In this document: positions 1-15,754 of the stretch, in pieces
Layout: every line of letters starts with the position of its first letter
How positions within the stretch are numbered: the stretch's first letter is position 1
NCBI RefSeq assembly: GCF_932274485.2
Contig: NC_065879.2
Span: 89,523,459 to 89,587,458, forward strand
Length of the DNA stretch: 64,000 bases
Direction of reading: 5' to 3'
Origin: Patella vulgata
Taxonomy: Eukaryota; Mollusca; Gastropoda; Patellidae
The notes under the pieces: generated by a model
Databases searched by the model: none
What the model was told of the DNA's origin: nothing
The model's input: the letters and a program-made list of their open reading frames with translations, nothing else
Program-made: the position numbers and the translations under genes

Positions 1-270
1 AAAAAACTGGCCAAAAGCAAAAATTGTGGCCTCTAGAGGGTGGACAAGCAAAATTGAGCTAATCAAAGGGACATAACTCTGGGGAAAAAAAATGATAAGA
101 CGCAAATTAAATCACAACTACTCATAAGAATCAATATTCTAGGGTTTTAAAAAGATTTGTCCATTCATTGTAGCCTCACAAGAGTAGACAAGCAAACTTA
201 CGCTAATTAAAGGGTCATAATGTTTAAAAAAGAGTTTGGTCAAAAATTGTGGCCTTTAGACTGTTAATAT
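1..270. repeat. Degenerate tandem copies of a dispersed repeat
   Basis: Three diverged copies of a phrase containing attgtggcctctaga, then gacaagcaaa and aaagggacataac, start near 20, 165 and 243. No open frame here looks like a gene. The left end may continue outside the window. Confidence 0.45.
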
Positions 271-629
271 ACATACATATGGGTGCATAGACATTGAAAG
301 CACAGTCACCATACGCCTTTGGTCGTAGAGTGGAGTGGCAGAGCCAAACCGAACAAGCACTTCTGACACGATATGAAGGTACATTGATAGAAATAAGCTC
401 TTTGAGGTAGAGCGGTGCCCAGACTCTCTGTGGTGGATCAGTTTAAAAATCATACACAGAATTTTAAACTCAATGCGCCAGTGTAGGTCTTTGAGTTATT
501 ATACGTACCAGGTATACAGGGCATGTCCTTCTCTAGAGCTACACAGGAAAATGGCCACATCTTTCCTTGTTCCCATGTCTGAATCATGACACTTAATCCA
601 TTCCTGGAATATATTATACAACAATCCTT

Positions 630-918
630 TGAGAGAGAGAGAGAGAGAGAGAGATGGGGTTTAATGTCTCCTGGACACAAACTAGGCCATTTCGGGACTA
701 ACATATGGCTCAATTTTAATTCAATAATTCTCTTACGTGAAGGGGGTCTTTAGCAGTGGGAGGAAACCGAAGGGCCAGGAGAAGACCCATGAGGTTGGAC
801 AGGTGACCCTACTCCTTGTCACATACAACCGGGGAATTGAAACCATGCCAGTTGACTCAATGACAGACCGTATGACACAGCGTGCGCTAGCGCTAACCAT
901 TTGGCCATCCAGCCCCTC
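630..918 (-). mobile_element. SINE-B copy
   Basis: On the minus strand this runs from a tRNA-like head (box A like TGGCCAAATGGTTAGCG, box B like GGTTTCAATTCCCC) through the SINE-B body to ACATTAAACCCCATC and a (TC)n tail, which appears as gagaga at the left end on +. It is close to full length. The short open frames inside it are by-products of the repeat. Confidence 0.85.
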
Positions 919-930
919 CAATAACAGACA

Positions 931-1177
931 TAATGATCTAACGTTTACACGTTAAACCCAGCAGCCACAAAACCGACCCCCCCCCTTTTTTAAAAATGAC
1001 CATCACTATTTTCTCTTGTGTATTTTGTTGTTCAAGCGAGAAATCTAAACCCCATTATACTTGACTCATTGACAGAACGCATGATCTAACATGCACATGT
1101 TAAATCCTGCGACAACCAAACCGAAACCCCCTTTTTTAAAATGACCTACACTATTTCCTCTGGTGTACATTGTTGTG
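931..1177. repeat. Two-copy tandem duplication
   Basis: The stretch 931-1030 (atgatctaac, a C-run, aaatgac, tgttgtt) is repeated in diverged form at about 1080-1177. Part of it resembles the SINE-B head, so it is probably an old SINE fragment that duplicated. Confidence 0.5.
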
Positions 1178-1378
1178 CGTTTGTAGCTGGTTTATTGTTC
1201 TGTGATGCTGACCATTTATAGGGATTATTATCTCGTCCTGAATCAAACTGTAGTTGACGATTGGCACTTCCTACAAAACAAGAAATATTTCATCTTTAAA
1301 CACCAAGTTGAATCTCTAAAAGTATAACATCAGTTTAAAAATAGTTCAGTTTACAAAATTATGATGGATTCAAACTTC

Positions 1379-1380
<2 letters not shown>

Positions 1381-1409
<29 letters not shown>

Positions 1410-1663
1410 AATGGGGTTTAACATCGACTTTACACAAACTAGATCATTTTGGGATTAACATATGGTTCAATTTTATTTTAATAATTTGCTTGAGCAGTGG
1501 GAGGAAACCTGAGGACCCGGTGAAAACCCACGAGGTTGGACAGACAACCCTACTCCTTGTCACGTACAACCGCAACCGGAGAATTGAAACCACGCCAGTT
1601 GACTCAATGACAGACCTTAAGATACAATGCACACATGCTAACCATTCGGCCATCCAACCTCCC
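1381..1663 (-). mobile_element. SINE-B copy
   Basis: This is a second minus-strand SINE-B with a long (GA)n run at its left end (the tail) and the head ending near ccatccaacc. The internal body lacks about 15 bp around the cgcttgcgcgtagg segment present in other copies. Confidence 0.83.
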
Positions 1664-1784
1664 AGAAAAGCTTTGAACTCTTATAAGTACATTTGAAGTT
1701 GAACAAATCAACAAATAATAAAAATATTAAGTTCTAATCAATGTTCTTAATGTCGAATTTTATGGATAGGTTATGCACCCTTTA

Positions 1785-2190
1785 TTATGAATAATATAGA
1801 GCAAAGCCCTTTTCCAATAACACAAGAGTGTAACTAAAACTGTCACCCACAGACTGTTGAATTGATTTTAAAAAATTAAGACCTGACCCATATACACTGG
1901 GCAAAACTAGCAATGTGCATGTCAACTTGCCAAATCTTGCCCATAGAAGTATTTCTATGGTGCGTCTAATCAATGACATCACATATTTTTGACGTCAATG
2001 AAAATAATTGTCACACTTTTCTGTTCTTTTCTTTTTAAAAAAAAATTAGTCATACAATTTAGATCTAAATTAAAATCAATTCGGAAAAACGAAATTCTTT
2101 AACATTATTTGTATCAACTGAGATATAATTAGATCTATGTAGGTTTTATATTTAACAACGATCACACCAGCTTCGTTCTACTCAGGCAAT
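1785..2190. repeat. Repeat C copy
   Basis: It shares gcaaagc.cttttcc, cacagactgttga, tacactgggcaaaa, tgacgtcaatgaaaata and catacaatttagatctaaa with 14640-15306. No coding sequence is seen. It is probably a nonautonomous DNA element, but its ends are not clear. Confidence 0.55.
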
Positions 2191-3438
2191 GTTGGTTACA
2201 TATTAATTATGAAGGTTTTATATTCCAAAAATTAACAATCACATCATCTGCTTGGCTGTGTTAGGCTACAAGGCTCTATTTTTAGAAAATATCAATTTGA
2301 ATTTGTCATTTGAACTGAACCTATGATGATTTTATAAATTACCTCCGCCATCTGAATGTTCAAAACGACAATTACTGCCAAATTTACACCTTCCTTGTAA
2401 ATAATATCGACAAACCGTCATTTCAATCACCGTATACAAACAAACTTATTAACAGAATTACTTGAAATATTACTTTTCCCACGTATACTGATTTTAATCT
2501 CTCTAAAACGAGAGGTTTTGTTCAAGTGAGACAACTCTTTACAAGGGGAGATAATCGGGGTTATGGACATAACAGGTACTACCAGGTTTGGCAAGTGCGG
2601 GTCCTACTTCATAACGGTCAAAATATTTGGTCGTAACAGCCAAACAATTTGGTCGTAACGGCCCAAAAAATTTGTTATATTATGTATCAAATAATATTAC
2701 TTAAATATAGCATAATATAAATATCTACATTACATAAACATTAATTTAATACGTATTTTTACATAGACAGTTATACATAATACAAAATATGATATAAAAT
2801 ACATAATTTACTTGGACATCTATTTAATACATATCTAACATCTATTAAGGAATTATCTAATCAGTTGATTAATTAGTAGGCCTACTCACCTCTTTCCTTT
2901 GAATCACAACACGTAATTTTCCGGGTTGTATTGGATAGTTATGTGCAATTTTTCCAATCACAAATTTTTCAGAACTTGTGGTTGCACCAAAACGATGTTT
3001 TGTTGTCCTGGCAGATTGATTTAATTACATTTGGAGGCGTAATTATGGATAAAATCACAAAGTTGTATACCAAAAAGTTACTGAAAGTCTCAATTGAAGA
3101 CAAAATGGTCATTTATACATATTCTCTTGAAACTAAATTTACTAGTTAATCATCACTTATCCTGTGTAGCCATCTTCATAGAGATTACTAAAGAGCATTG
3201 AAGTCATTCGATTTTAAAAAATGATCAATTCTTTGATTAAATAATTTTAAAATGGAGATTATTCAAGATATATAGATATGTGTAAATTTATAATTTGTTT
3301 TTGTTTTGTTTTTTTGGTTACCGAAGCATACCTCGAAATATTTATTGGCTTATTTGCATCACCAGGCTGGCATATCACGAGACGTTCTCGGACAACACAA
3401 TTATTGTATTTTAAAATCACACCCTGTATCCTATTGTA
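2191..3438. other. AT-rich intergenic stretch, no gene seen
   Basis: It contains only short open frames. Two short tandem copies of atttggtcgtaac lie at about 2625-2665. No domain, RNA gene or clear repeat border is recognised. Confidence 0.5.
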
Positions 3439-3835
3439 TTAAAGATACATTATGTAAGATTTAGATAAAGAGCTAGCCATTCTTGTTATAATAGTTCGAA
3501 AGTAGATAATGTAAAATGAATAATTTGAAAATTTAATTCAAATTATTCTATTGCGAGCGAAGATATTAGCCTTTGAAAGTTTGACAAGACGTGTGCAATA
3601 ATTTCAACCACCGTACTGGTTGTTCGAAGCAAAGTCTCGCTCCTCCATTTTTAAATTAAATCAAAATATCGCTGAACCGTTCTAATTTATATAATATCGG
3701 AGAAATGCGATGCCATCGAGAGTTAATAAAGGCCTGGATCAGTTGTTTAATGTCTAATTAATAATTTAGAAAACATTTCAGGCCTAAAGAAAGACCGGCA
3801 ATAGGCAGATTTAGCTCTTGCCTTATGTATGTTTA
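3439..3835 (+). mobile_element. MITE-E copy
   Basis: About 397 bp with imperfect inverted ends: ttaaagatacattatg at the left, and catacataaggcaagagc on the opposite strand at the right. The same family recurs at 7590, 26673, 36568 and 38163. It encodes no protein, so it is a nonautonomous DNA element. The TTAA-like ends make the target duplication ambiguous. Confidence 0.75.
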
Positions 3836-3920
3836 AATAAAAACTGAATGTCCATTGTATTAGATAATTTAAAAAAAGCAAAAAAACAAACTGAATGTTA
3901 TTTTTATTAGATTTGGTAAT

Positions 3921-4274
3921 TTAAAGCTGCAATTTCATATCTTTAAGTTATATTTTTAAAATTTATTAAAATAAAGCCTTAAAATATATGATATCTATAA
4001 ACAGTCCTACCTTGTTATATAATAATCCTGTTAATCCTATAATTCACTATTACCAGTTGAGAAATTGGCAAAAATATCATTTTCAACTTTAAATTCAAAC
4101 GTTTGAAGATAGCTCATGGGAGGTAATTGTGTTATTATTTCCGGGGTCAAAGGATTTTTAAGAGGGAGAATAATACCTATGATCGTATAATAGTGAGTTG
4201 ACAACCTATTGAGAAAAAGACATAGAAATAATTATGTTTTGACTTTCTTAGAAAATATGAAATTATCGCTTTAA
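3921..4274 (+). mobile_element. MITE-F copy
   Basis: It has inverted ends ttaaagctgcaatttcat and atgaaattatcgctttaa, and matches 26163-26543 and 59040-59411 along its length. Relative to those copies it lacks about 25 bp around the ccatggtggag segment. It is noncoding. Confidence 0.78.
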
Positions 4275-5902
4275 ATAAAAACTGATGCCATTTTATTAGA
4301 TAACTCAATTTTTTCTTTTGGGATGTTGATGATATTGGAAACGTTGTTGTTTCTTGTTTAACTGTGATATGTTTTATGTATAGCCTATGTACATGTATAT
4401 TGTATCGGCGCAACCAATGGCGTCACCGGCCAACTTTAAAGTCTTTGTTCGTCGGTGGCATTTTTCTGAAAATGTGAACTTTTTCATAAATTGGTTTGTT
4501 TTTGTTGTTGAATTTTTGACCGTGTGTTAATTCTGATTCATTTTATAGCTTTATCAAATATTTTACACAACGCTAAGCCTTTGCTCGGTACGCATAAATA
4601 TCCTGTTACAAACAAAAAAAGTGAAGATGAACAGAGAGTAGATGAAGATGATGAACAGAGTAGATGAAGATAAACAGAGTAAACGAAGATGAACAACTAG
4701 AATTCTTTCCCGTTACTATGTTTTCTTTCATGTTACTGCAGCAAAGAATTGCATTACATTACTCATGTTGTAAACAACTAAGAACGGTTTTAGATTTCTA
4801 TTTTATTTCAATACTGACTAAGATATGCCAGTGCCTATCATTTCTCATCTTTCATGTTTTTATATGTTAATGGTAAACAATTCAGTAGCATTGTTCTATA
4901 CTGTTACTTTTTTGTTCTTTACTGTTACCACAAAATCTATCCTGTTACTGCTCATTAAAAGCTTTATAATAATTATCATACAGGAACAATCATTGTCATA
5001 ATGCATTTGAATAAATCATCAAGATACATCAAACATAAGAAGGATATTTTAATTAAAATTTCTCTTTGATGAAAGAATTAATTAAAATCAAAGCTAATTC
5101 CAACGGTAATTTTATGACAATGCAGATAGTTATCAACACGAAAAAGTATTTTATTTCTTTATTGTCAAAGTAATTTTTGGATAAATGAGAAGAACTATTA
5201 CAGAATATCCCAATAAAAGTGAAATAAATTTAGAAATAAATACTTTTTTGTTTTTTTTACGCAGATGATTCGTTGGTAACAGGAAGGAATTGTTTTGGCC
5301 CGAATGTTAAAAAATTATAATAATTTTCATATTTGCAAATGTCCTTTAGCTTGCATATTTCTGTTTTGCAACCTTATGTTTATTTCTATTGTATTAAAGT
5401 ATTAAAATTTGTATTTCGAGAAACTTATCTTCTTAGTTTTTGGTGCCTTGGAATTTTGACATTTTTTTAAAAAGTCCCATAACTAGATTCTCGGATGTTA
5501 TAAATCACATAACTGGTGCTTTATTTTTTCACTTGAATCCGGTGTAGGAACTATAAACAGGAACTAAACAAAAACAGGTAGCCTACATATTTTTCGTGTT
5601 AAAATAATTGGCTTAGGCCTACATAATTATTTTATTTTGATTTTTTTTATATTAAAAGATCCAATTTACGATCACTTGTACTGTGAACGTTTGAATTTTG
5701 TGTTTTATTTTAAAATACAGACAGAATTTATTTTCGGTCGTTGCGTAGACTCCACTCAATCACATTAATTAATTTAATTTATTCTAATAAGCTTGATCAG
5801 ATAATCAGATCACCCATAAATCAGACTTAAAGCGCACCAAAGCTTCGTTAGCAACGAAGGCAGGTTTTATCTTGCAGTGTTACTAGGGAGTCATGCGTCA
5901 TT
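4275..5902. other. Intergenic AT-rich stretch upstream of beta-tubulin
   Basis: A small purine-rich tandem (gaagatgaacagagtagat, about three copies) lies at 4621-4700. The short open frames show no recognisable domain. Distal tubulin control elements could lie here but none is evident. Confidence 0.45.
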
Positions 5903-6010
5903 GATCACGTGTTATTTATTTAAAAAACGAGGTTAACCGGCACAGTGTCAGTTGAAATTCAACAGTCAAGTAGCTGATTCGTAGTTCACAGCTCAGCCGT
6001 AACAGACAAG
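5903..6010 (+). promoter_or_regulatory. Putative beta-tubulin core promoter and 5' UTR
   Basis: A palindromic E-box CACGTG (5906-5911) is followed at once by an AT-rich TATA-like segment (tatttatttaaaa, 5913-5925), about 85 bp before the beta-tubulin ATG. The spacing fits a transcription start in the 5940s and a short 5' UTR. This is position and motif evidence only. Confidence 0.4.
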
Positions 6011-9728
<3,718 letters not shown>

Positions 9729-10800
9729 AATATTGAAATAACCAAAAACGTAATTAAAATCCAGCAAAATGAACACGCAATGTCAAAATTTATTTTCTTA
9801 AAAATATCCTTATTTTGTTTTTTTTATATATCAGAATTTGGTTGTATAAAAAACTGTCCAAATTATTTTTAAAATTTGAAGCCAAAGTTAAACAAACTAT
9901 AAATGAACCAAAGGACCATGTTCTTGTTTGGTGTAAAATTCCTTCCCGGGGCCATTATTATGAATGAAAAATGAATTCCACTATATTTTTTTTTTTAGCG
10001 TGAATATTATCCCAGTATTATTTATATATCGGCATAAATCCATTTTATTTTTGTTATAATCTTAATCAACATATCTTGTTATTCCTTTTTTTCATGTTTT
10101 TCTTGCTCTCCCTTTTTTCATGTTTTTCTTGCTCTCCCTTTATTTTCCTCTCTTATAAGTTCTTTAGACAAATAGAACTCGTCATTAAAATTACCGTCTC
10201 CATTTCTCAATCTTATGATTTTTATTGTTGACCAGGAGCCTTATTCACAAAAACTTAACTAAAACATTTTAAGGATGCAGGCTTTTCATTGGTTAAAATT
10301 TAAAATCGGTACAAATTTTAGGTCTTGGCCAATGAAAAGGATTCATTCTTAAGATAAGTTTTATTTTTTTGTGAATATGGCCACAGAAGTTTGGGTATTT
10401 TTGTTGAACACTAAAATGCATTCAATTTATTTGCATGAATTGTCAAATCTGCAAAAAATGTTAATGGTTTATACACCATATATTTGGTCCGATCTGGTAT
10501 AGTATAGCTGACAAAACTTTCATAAAAAAAAAAATATTGTTCATGTGGAGTTTTATTTGTCTAATGTTTACCTCGACTATTTTCTAGCATCTTAACTTTT
10601 AGATCATCTCTTGTTTTATACCATCATAAGTTATAAATATTACATCTGGATTGTGCTATATAAAGGTTGTTATATTGTCAAATATCTGATTTTATCCAAG
10701 GTTAGTGTCAATGGGTCACAATATAAACATTTTATCCAAATGCTTCATATAATTTCAATATCAAATAAAACAATAAAAATCGATTTTGTCTTTTAATTTT
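9729..10800 (+). other. Beta-tubulin 3' flank and probable 3' UTR
   Basis: There is no gene. Possible poly(A) signals are attaaa near 9753 and a close pair, aataaaacaataaa, near 10764-10777. Which one is used cannot be told here. A short duplicated phrase, catgtttttcttgctctccct, lies at about 10094-10140, and a MITE-K copy lies within. Confidence 0.4.
10236..10383. mobile_element. MITE-K copy
   Basis: About 148 bp with inverted ends: gccttattcacaaaaac at the left and ttttgtgaatatggcc at the right. The interior phrase ttttcattggttaaaat is partly repeated in inverted form as ggccaatgaaaag. Relatives lie at 13891 and 37663. Confidence 0.65.
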
Positions 10801-10977
10801 TATATGCTCACATTTTCATATTGAGGTTGTTGAACCCTCTAGAGGTCACAATTTTGATCCGATTTGGATGAAACTTAAAATATATATCTTTATCTCGAAT
10901 ATTGTGGTCCATTTTGAAATTCGTGCATTTCAGACCATAACATCCCAGATTATCAGCTGATTGTATGAAAAATTGCT

Positions 10978-11003
10978 TTTTTCCCCCCCCCCCCCCCCCC
11001 CCC
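10978..11003. repeat. Poly-C tract
   Basis: A run of about 20 cytosines follows a T-run. Similar C-runs occur at 12341-12359, 43301-43315, 44032-44041 and 57606-57616. The assembled length may be unreliable. Confidence 0.8.
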
Positions 11004-11471
11004 AAGTTTGTTCTCTATCCATCTCTTGTAAAATGTGGGCGTATCTTGCCTGGCAATTGCTGGGCGAGTAGGCTGATGAGTAACAAACACTTATACTGGA
11101 TGTTGGTATGCACCAAAGCCTGCAATCCTGCGTGCACCAAACCTCGATGCACAGTTTCTGGTCGTAAATGTCATTGATTTTAGTTGATGGACAGGCCAAC
11201 AAACCATTTTCATGTATCAATAGGGAATTAAGGATTTGATGAACCGAGTGCTGGTTAACTTCTTGCAGTTTTCTACGTGGGAAATTTGGCCTGGACAACC
11301 AATCTCGATCCTTAAGAAGTTTACCCTTTGTTTATCTCTGGTATAACTCGTCGTTCATTTAGCTCCGGCTACTGATTGACAGAATTTATTAGAATGCAAT
11401 GCTGCCAATTTAAAACTTACCTCTTGGATCTACATCGCTGGACGGCTACAGCCTATTCATTTCGAATTCGG

Positions 11472-11743
11472 AATGGTTCCCCCTTGTCAGTGATGCAGGA
11501 TGGAGGGCCTGACAAGGACTGCTGTCTAGTCCTTTGGATGACATGGAAAACCGAGGTCTCATGTATACATTAGAATGCACGTAAAAGATCCCTTGGCAGT
11601 TGGAATTCGCTATAAGAGTAGGCGATAGTGACGCTGCCTGGGCAAAATTTCCCTCATAGCACACTGTATGGCGTATACCCGTCTTCATTAGCCCAGTATA
11701 GGAACAGAACAGTAGGACGTTAAACCCCATTTCATTTCCGTCA
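11472..11743 (+). mobile_element. SINE-A copy, 5' truncated
   Basis: It starts in the body near ggttcccccttgtcagtgat and runs through gggcaaaatttccctcatag to aggacgttaaaccccatttc and a short (ATTTC) tail. The tRNA-like head is missing or heavily diverged. Confidence 0.85.
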
Positions 11744-11800
11744 TACACCACTGACAAGGGAATCACATCTGAACACACATTTCTCATGGCAATCAAATAT

Positions 11801-12031
11801 AGAGAGAGAAATGGGGTTTAACAGCCACTCAACATGAATCAAGTCATTTTGGGACTAACATGGTTCAATTTTATTTCAATAATTTGCTTGCGTGTAAGGG
11901 CCTTTAGCAGTGCGAGGACCTGGATAAAACCAACGAGGTTGGACTGGCGACCTCATCCTTGTCACGTACAGCAGGGGAATCAAAACCACGCTAATTGACT
12001 CAATACATGCTAACCATTCGACCATCCCACC
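11801..12031 (-). mobile_element. SINE-B copy, first of a triplicated unit
   Basis: This is a diverged minus-strand SINE-B with a short gagagag tail. It lacks part of the head (the tatgatacagcgcgcacg segment). The roughly 110 bp after it recur after the next copy, so the SINE and its flank were duplicated together. Confidence 0.78.
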
Positions 12032-12141
12032 CAATCAAATATAGCCTACCATAGTATTTTAATATAATACTGTTGGTGGTATAGAGTTATAAAAATAATC
12101 TCAAAACCAATTATTAGTAGCCTACTATATTTATCTAAGAA

Positions 12142-12358
12142 AGAGAGAGAAATGGGGTGTAATGTCCACTCGACACAAACTAGGTCATTTCAGGGTCTTT
12201 AGCAGTGGGAGGACCTGGAGAAAACCCACGAGGGTGGACTGTTGGCCCTACTCCTTGTCAGGTACAGCAGGGGGATCAAAACCATGCTAATTGACTCAAT
12301 GACAGACCTGATTACAACGCACATCCGCTAACTATTTGACACACCCCCCCCCCCCCCC
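12142..12358 (-). mobile_element. SINE-B copy, second of a triplicated unit
   Basis: A minus-strand SINE-B missing about 60 bp around the ttcaattttatttcaataat segment. It is followed by the same flank (gttggtggtacagagttat...) seen at 12066-12110, and ends in a C-run. Confidence 0.78.
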
Positions 12359-12429
12359 CAAATCAAATCTGTGCTGTTGGTGGTACAGAGTTATAAAAAT
12401 AATCTCAAAACCTATTATTAGTACCTTCT

Positions 12430-12799
12430 AAGAGAGAGAAATGGCGTTTAATGTCCACTCGACACAGACTAGGACATTTTGGGACTAACTAGGTTCAATT
12501 TTATTTTAATAATTCGCTTGCACGTAGGGTTCTTTAGCAGTGGGAGGAAACCCATGAGGTTGGACAGGCAACCCTACTCCTTGTCACAACCGGGTACAAT
12601 GGAGGATGGAAGGGTTCATTACGTTCTTGCAAATAAAGCTGAGTGGGAGGAAACCGCAGTACCTGAGAAAACCCACGAGGTTGACGGGCGACTGTACTTC
12701 TTGTCACGTACAACTAGGTATTCGAAACCACACCAGTTAACTCAATGACAAACCTTACGATATAGTGCGCACGTGCTAACCATTCAGCCATCAAACCTC
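12430..12799 (-). mobile_element. SINE-B copy with internal duplication
   Basis: The third unit in the row. The middle section (gtgggaggaaac... ccacgaggttg... ccttgtcac) occurs twice, at about 12540-12590 and 12646-12710, giving a longer element. The head ends at ccatcaaacctc. Confidence 0.78.
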
Positions 12800-13031
12800 A
12801 CTATTTACCGAAGACACATTAAGAAGGCTGGATGAAAGCGGTAGAAAACAATGTAAACTTTAAATGGCAATGATTTATGTTAGAATTGATCGATTTGAAT
12901 AACTGTGTTTGAACAAAATGTTTATAATAAAAGTACTTTAATTCTGTAGGGTCTTAAACTCTATGTTAAATCTTGTTTGTTGCTGTCTTAGTTCAATAGT
13001 CTGGTTCATGCAGAACAGAATAATGTTATTT

Positions 13032-13490
13032 AAAGTAGCCAAGTCTCTAACTCAATATCATCCACAGTCTGCGACATTGAAAACACGATTTGTGATCTTA
13101 ACGGGGAAAAGATGGGCTTCTTATATCTAATATTTAAGATAAAATAAACATTTTACGATTGGTACACAAATCGTGTACCAGAATGCGTTTCAATACCATT
13201 TGTGACAAGGGACTGGGAAGAACGTGGCTAGACATATTCCACAAGTGTCAAACGGTGACCTCATATTCTTATCTTGTGAGCATGTGCAATAAATATTACC
13301 GGTGTAGACTGGAATAACCAGAGGTTAGAGATTGATATTCGATTGAGATTGATACGAAATTATAGTAAAAACGGAAACGATTGAATGTAATTCAGTTTAT
13401 ATACATACATATTACATTATTATATGTGTTGCAACCCATTTGTGTCAATTTCTAGGTCCCAAATATTGGCGATTCAGCTCCTTTTACTGG
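13032..13490. repeat. Repeat H copy
   Basis: This aligns with 21549-22012 for about 460 bp (tctctaactcaatatcatcc, gatcttaacggggaaaagat, gactggaataaccag, tgtgtcaatttctaggtc). The ends are imperfectly inverted: taaagtagccaag against the reverse of agctccttt. It is probably a nonautonomous DNA element. Confidence 0.65.
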
Positions 13491-13599
13491 GGCTGTAAAA
13501 AGTAAGTGAGGCCAATTCTTCTCCAAACAAAGTATGAACAACACTTCCACAGTCTCCACTGTTTTATCGTTCTTCCAACTTTATCACGAACCAAACAGT

Positions 13600-13865
13600 A
13601 TCAACAATATTACATACAGTACATGTATAATGTCAGCTTTCATCAACCATATCAGCAGTAATATCCCATATCTGTAACATCTACTATATCCCATACATTA
13701 CATACATGTAATATCAGCTATATCCCATACATTACATATATGTAACATCTACTATCCCATTCAGTACATACATATGTAATATCAGCTATATCCCATACAT
13801 TACATATATGTAACATCTATTATATCCCATACATACATGTAATATCAGCTATATCCCATTCAGTG
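13600..13865. repeat. Tandem repeat of a cataca/tatccc unit
   Basis: Imperfect units of about 60 bp alternate gtaatatcagctatatccca and gtaacatctactatatccca, with tacatacatgtaa palindromes between them. It is noncoding. Confidence 0.75.
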
Positions 13866-13890
13866 TAACATCAGCTTTGATCAGATCTAA

Positions 13891-14023
13891 TTCAAGAAAA
13901 CTTAAATTAAAATTTTTCATTCGTTGAGCCAGGGCTAAAATCCTAGTGTACAAATCTGAGCTCTTAGCCAATGAAAAAATGAATTCTTAAAATATTTTAG
14001 TTACAGTTTTTGTGAATAAGGCA
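13891..14023. mobile_element. MITE-K copy
   Basis: A diverged relative of 10236-10383. It keeps tttttcattcg, agctcttagccaatgaaa, aatattttagttac and the end ttttgtgaataaggc. It lies just downstream of the Gemin7 stop codon. Confidence 0.55.
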
Positions 14024-14074
14024 CCTGGTACACTACATTAAAATCAACTTTGATCAACTATATTACGTGTAATA

Positions 14075-15754
14075 TCAACTTTGGTCGACATTTTCTATTT
14101 TAACTGATATCATATCTGATGTTCTCAATATGGCATCGGGTAAAACTCCCATTGGTGTCTTTAATTCACAAACTTGAAAATGGTGGAAGTCGACATCGGC
14201 TGGTCCTAAAATTCCCTGCACTAATGCCTTTTCGTACATTACTATCTGTGCTGTTTTTCCATTTAAACTACCCAACATGCGTAGAAATTTTTCACGGAGT
14301 AAAGTTCTTTGATCTTGGCATGTCGAACTGTTCTCCATCACCATGACAATACCCCACACTGTCCGACGGTTGCTCAGTTTCTGAAATAACAAAATCGAAA
14401 TAAAATGAAATGGGGGGTAGGGGGTGGCTAATGAAAGAGAGAGAGATGGGGTTTAACGTCCACTCGACACAAACTAGGTCATTTCGAAACTAACATATGG
14501 TTCAATTTTATTTCAATAATTAGCCAAAGCGTAGGGGGAAACCGGAGAACCCACAGGGTTGGACGGGCGACCCTACACCTTGTCACGTACAACCGGGGAA
14601 TCGAAACCACGCCAGTTGACTCAATGACAGACCATATTTTATGATATAGAGCAAAGCTCTAAAGCATCGCGCTCTTTAATTAGCAAAGCTCTTTTCCGGT
14701 AACACACGAGTGTAATTTAATCTGCCACCACAGACTGTTGATTTAAAAAAAATTCAGACTGGAACCGGATACACTGGGCAAAAATGGCAATGCGCATGCC
14801 AACTAACCAAATCTCGCCCAAGCGAGATTACGCGACTCATAGAAATGTTTTTATGACGTGTTTAATCAATGACGTCACATATATTCTGACGTCAATGAAA
14901 ATAATTCTCACACTTTTTTTTGTTCCTTTTTTTAAACAAAATTAATCATACAATTTAGATCTAAATTAAATTTAATTCGAAAAAACGAGATGATTTAACA
15001 TTACTGGTATCACTTGAGAAACTACTCAGGCAATGCCTATTACCATGGACCTTATAATAGGCCTACATTATAAGGTCCATGCTATTACATATTACATATA
15101 TTCTGACGTCAATGAAAATAATTCTCACACTTTTTTTTGTTCCTTTTTTTAAACAAAATTAATCATACAATTTAGATCTAAATTAAATTTAATTCGGAAA
15201 AACGAGATGATTTAACATTACTGGTATCACTTGAGAAACTACTCAGGCAATGCCTATTACCATGGACCTTATAATAGGCCTACATTATAAGGTCCATGCT
15301 ATTACATATTACTGCACTCATGCTAAGCATTGGCCATCCAACCCCCCTAGTGTGATATGAATGGGGAATTTTTTTCCGAACAGCAGTGTTCCGACTTCCA
15401 ACAGTTCACCTAAAAAAAAGCACATAATAAACTAATAAGAATTTAAGAAAAGTGAAGAAACATTGTAATTTTTTTTTATTGAAACGAAGATTAGGCCTAC
15501 TCAGTTTTAATATACATCAGCTGGGCCAGACAGTTTGCAGTCTATTTTTTTGGAACCAAGCCGACCCAATAAGAAGTTTCTTGTTGGGGGGGGGGATGGA
15601 ATATCATACATCCCTGTTAATATATAAACATTAATAAGAAAAATTCCACCTCTTCATCAATATCTTTGTTTAAAATGTCCACTTTAATTGGAGTTATCTT
15701 TCTTCGTGCACCTTGTTCTTCCGGTGTGAAAGTGAGGCAGTTACTAAACAACAT
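14075..15754 (-). CDS. GEMIN7: Gemin7, SMN-complex subunit, two exons
   Basis: On the minus strand exon 1 is 15754-15650 (35 codons) and exon 2 is 14380-14075, joined in phase 0 to give 136 aa, close to human Gemin7 (131 aa). Gemin7 has an Sm-like fold, pairs with Gemin6, and is part of the SMN complex that loads Sm rings onto snRNAs. The match is in exon 2: LREKFLRMLGSLNGK, then FHHFQVCELKTPMGV, then AILRTSDMIS. These align with the human LRERYLRSLLAMVG, VANFYVSQLQTPIGV and ALLRCSDIIS stretches. The N-terminal exon is poorly conserved in the family. I chose it for its in-frame ATG, its matching splice phase and its position beside TTC39C. It is less certain than exon 2. The 1.27-kb intron is largely repeats. 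Confidence 0.9.
14432..15347 (-). mobile_element. SINE-B copy split by a repeat C insertion
   Basis: The tail and body of a minus-strand SINE-B run 14432-14633 and stop in the cagacc.tat region. The missing head pieces (catgctaagcattggccatccaa) resume at about 15310-15347. The roughly 670 bp between belong to repeat C, so repeat C material entered after the SINE. It lies within the Gemin7 intron. Confidence 0.7.
14640..15306. repeat. Repeat C copy with an internal tandem duplication
   Basis: This matches 1785-2190 over its first about 400 bp. The segment from atatattctgacgtcaatg to ggtccatgctattacatatta is present twice (about 14876-15091 and 15106-15310), nearly identical, so the duplication is recent. 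Each copy contains the palindrome discussed under findings. Confidence 0.75.

Noticed and set aside
15370-15413. An extra Gemin7 exon
   Set aside because: There is a good acceptor-like tttttag, but no usable donor and a frame stop. Exons 1 and 2 already join in phase 0.
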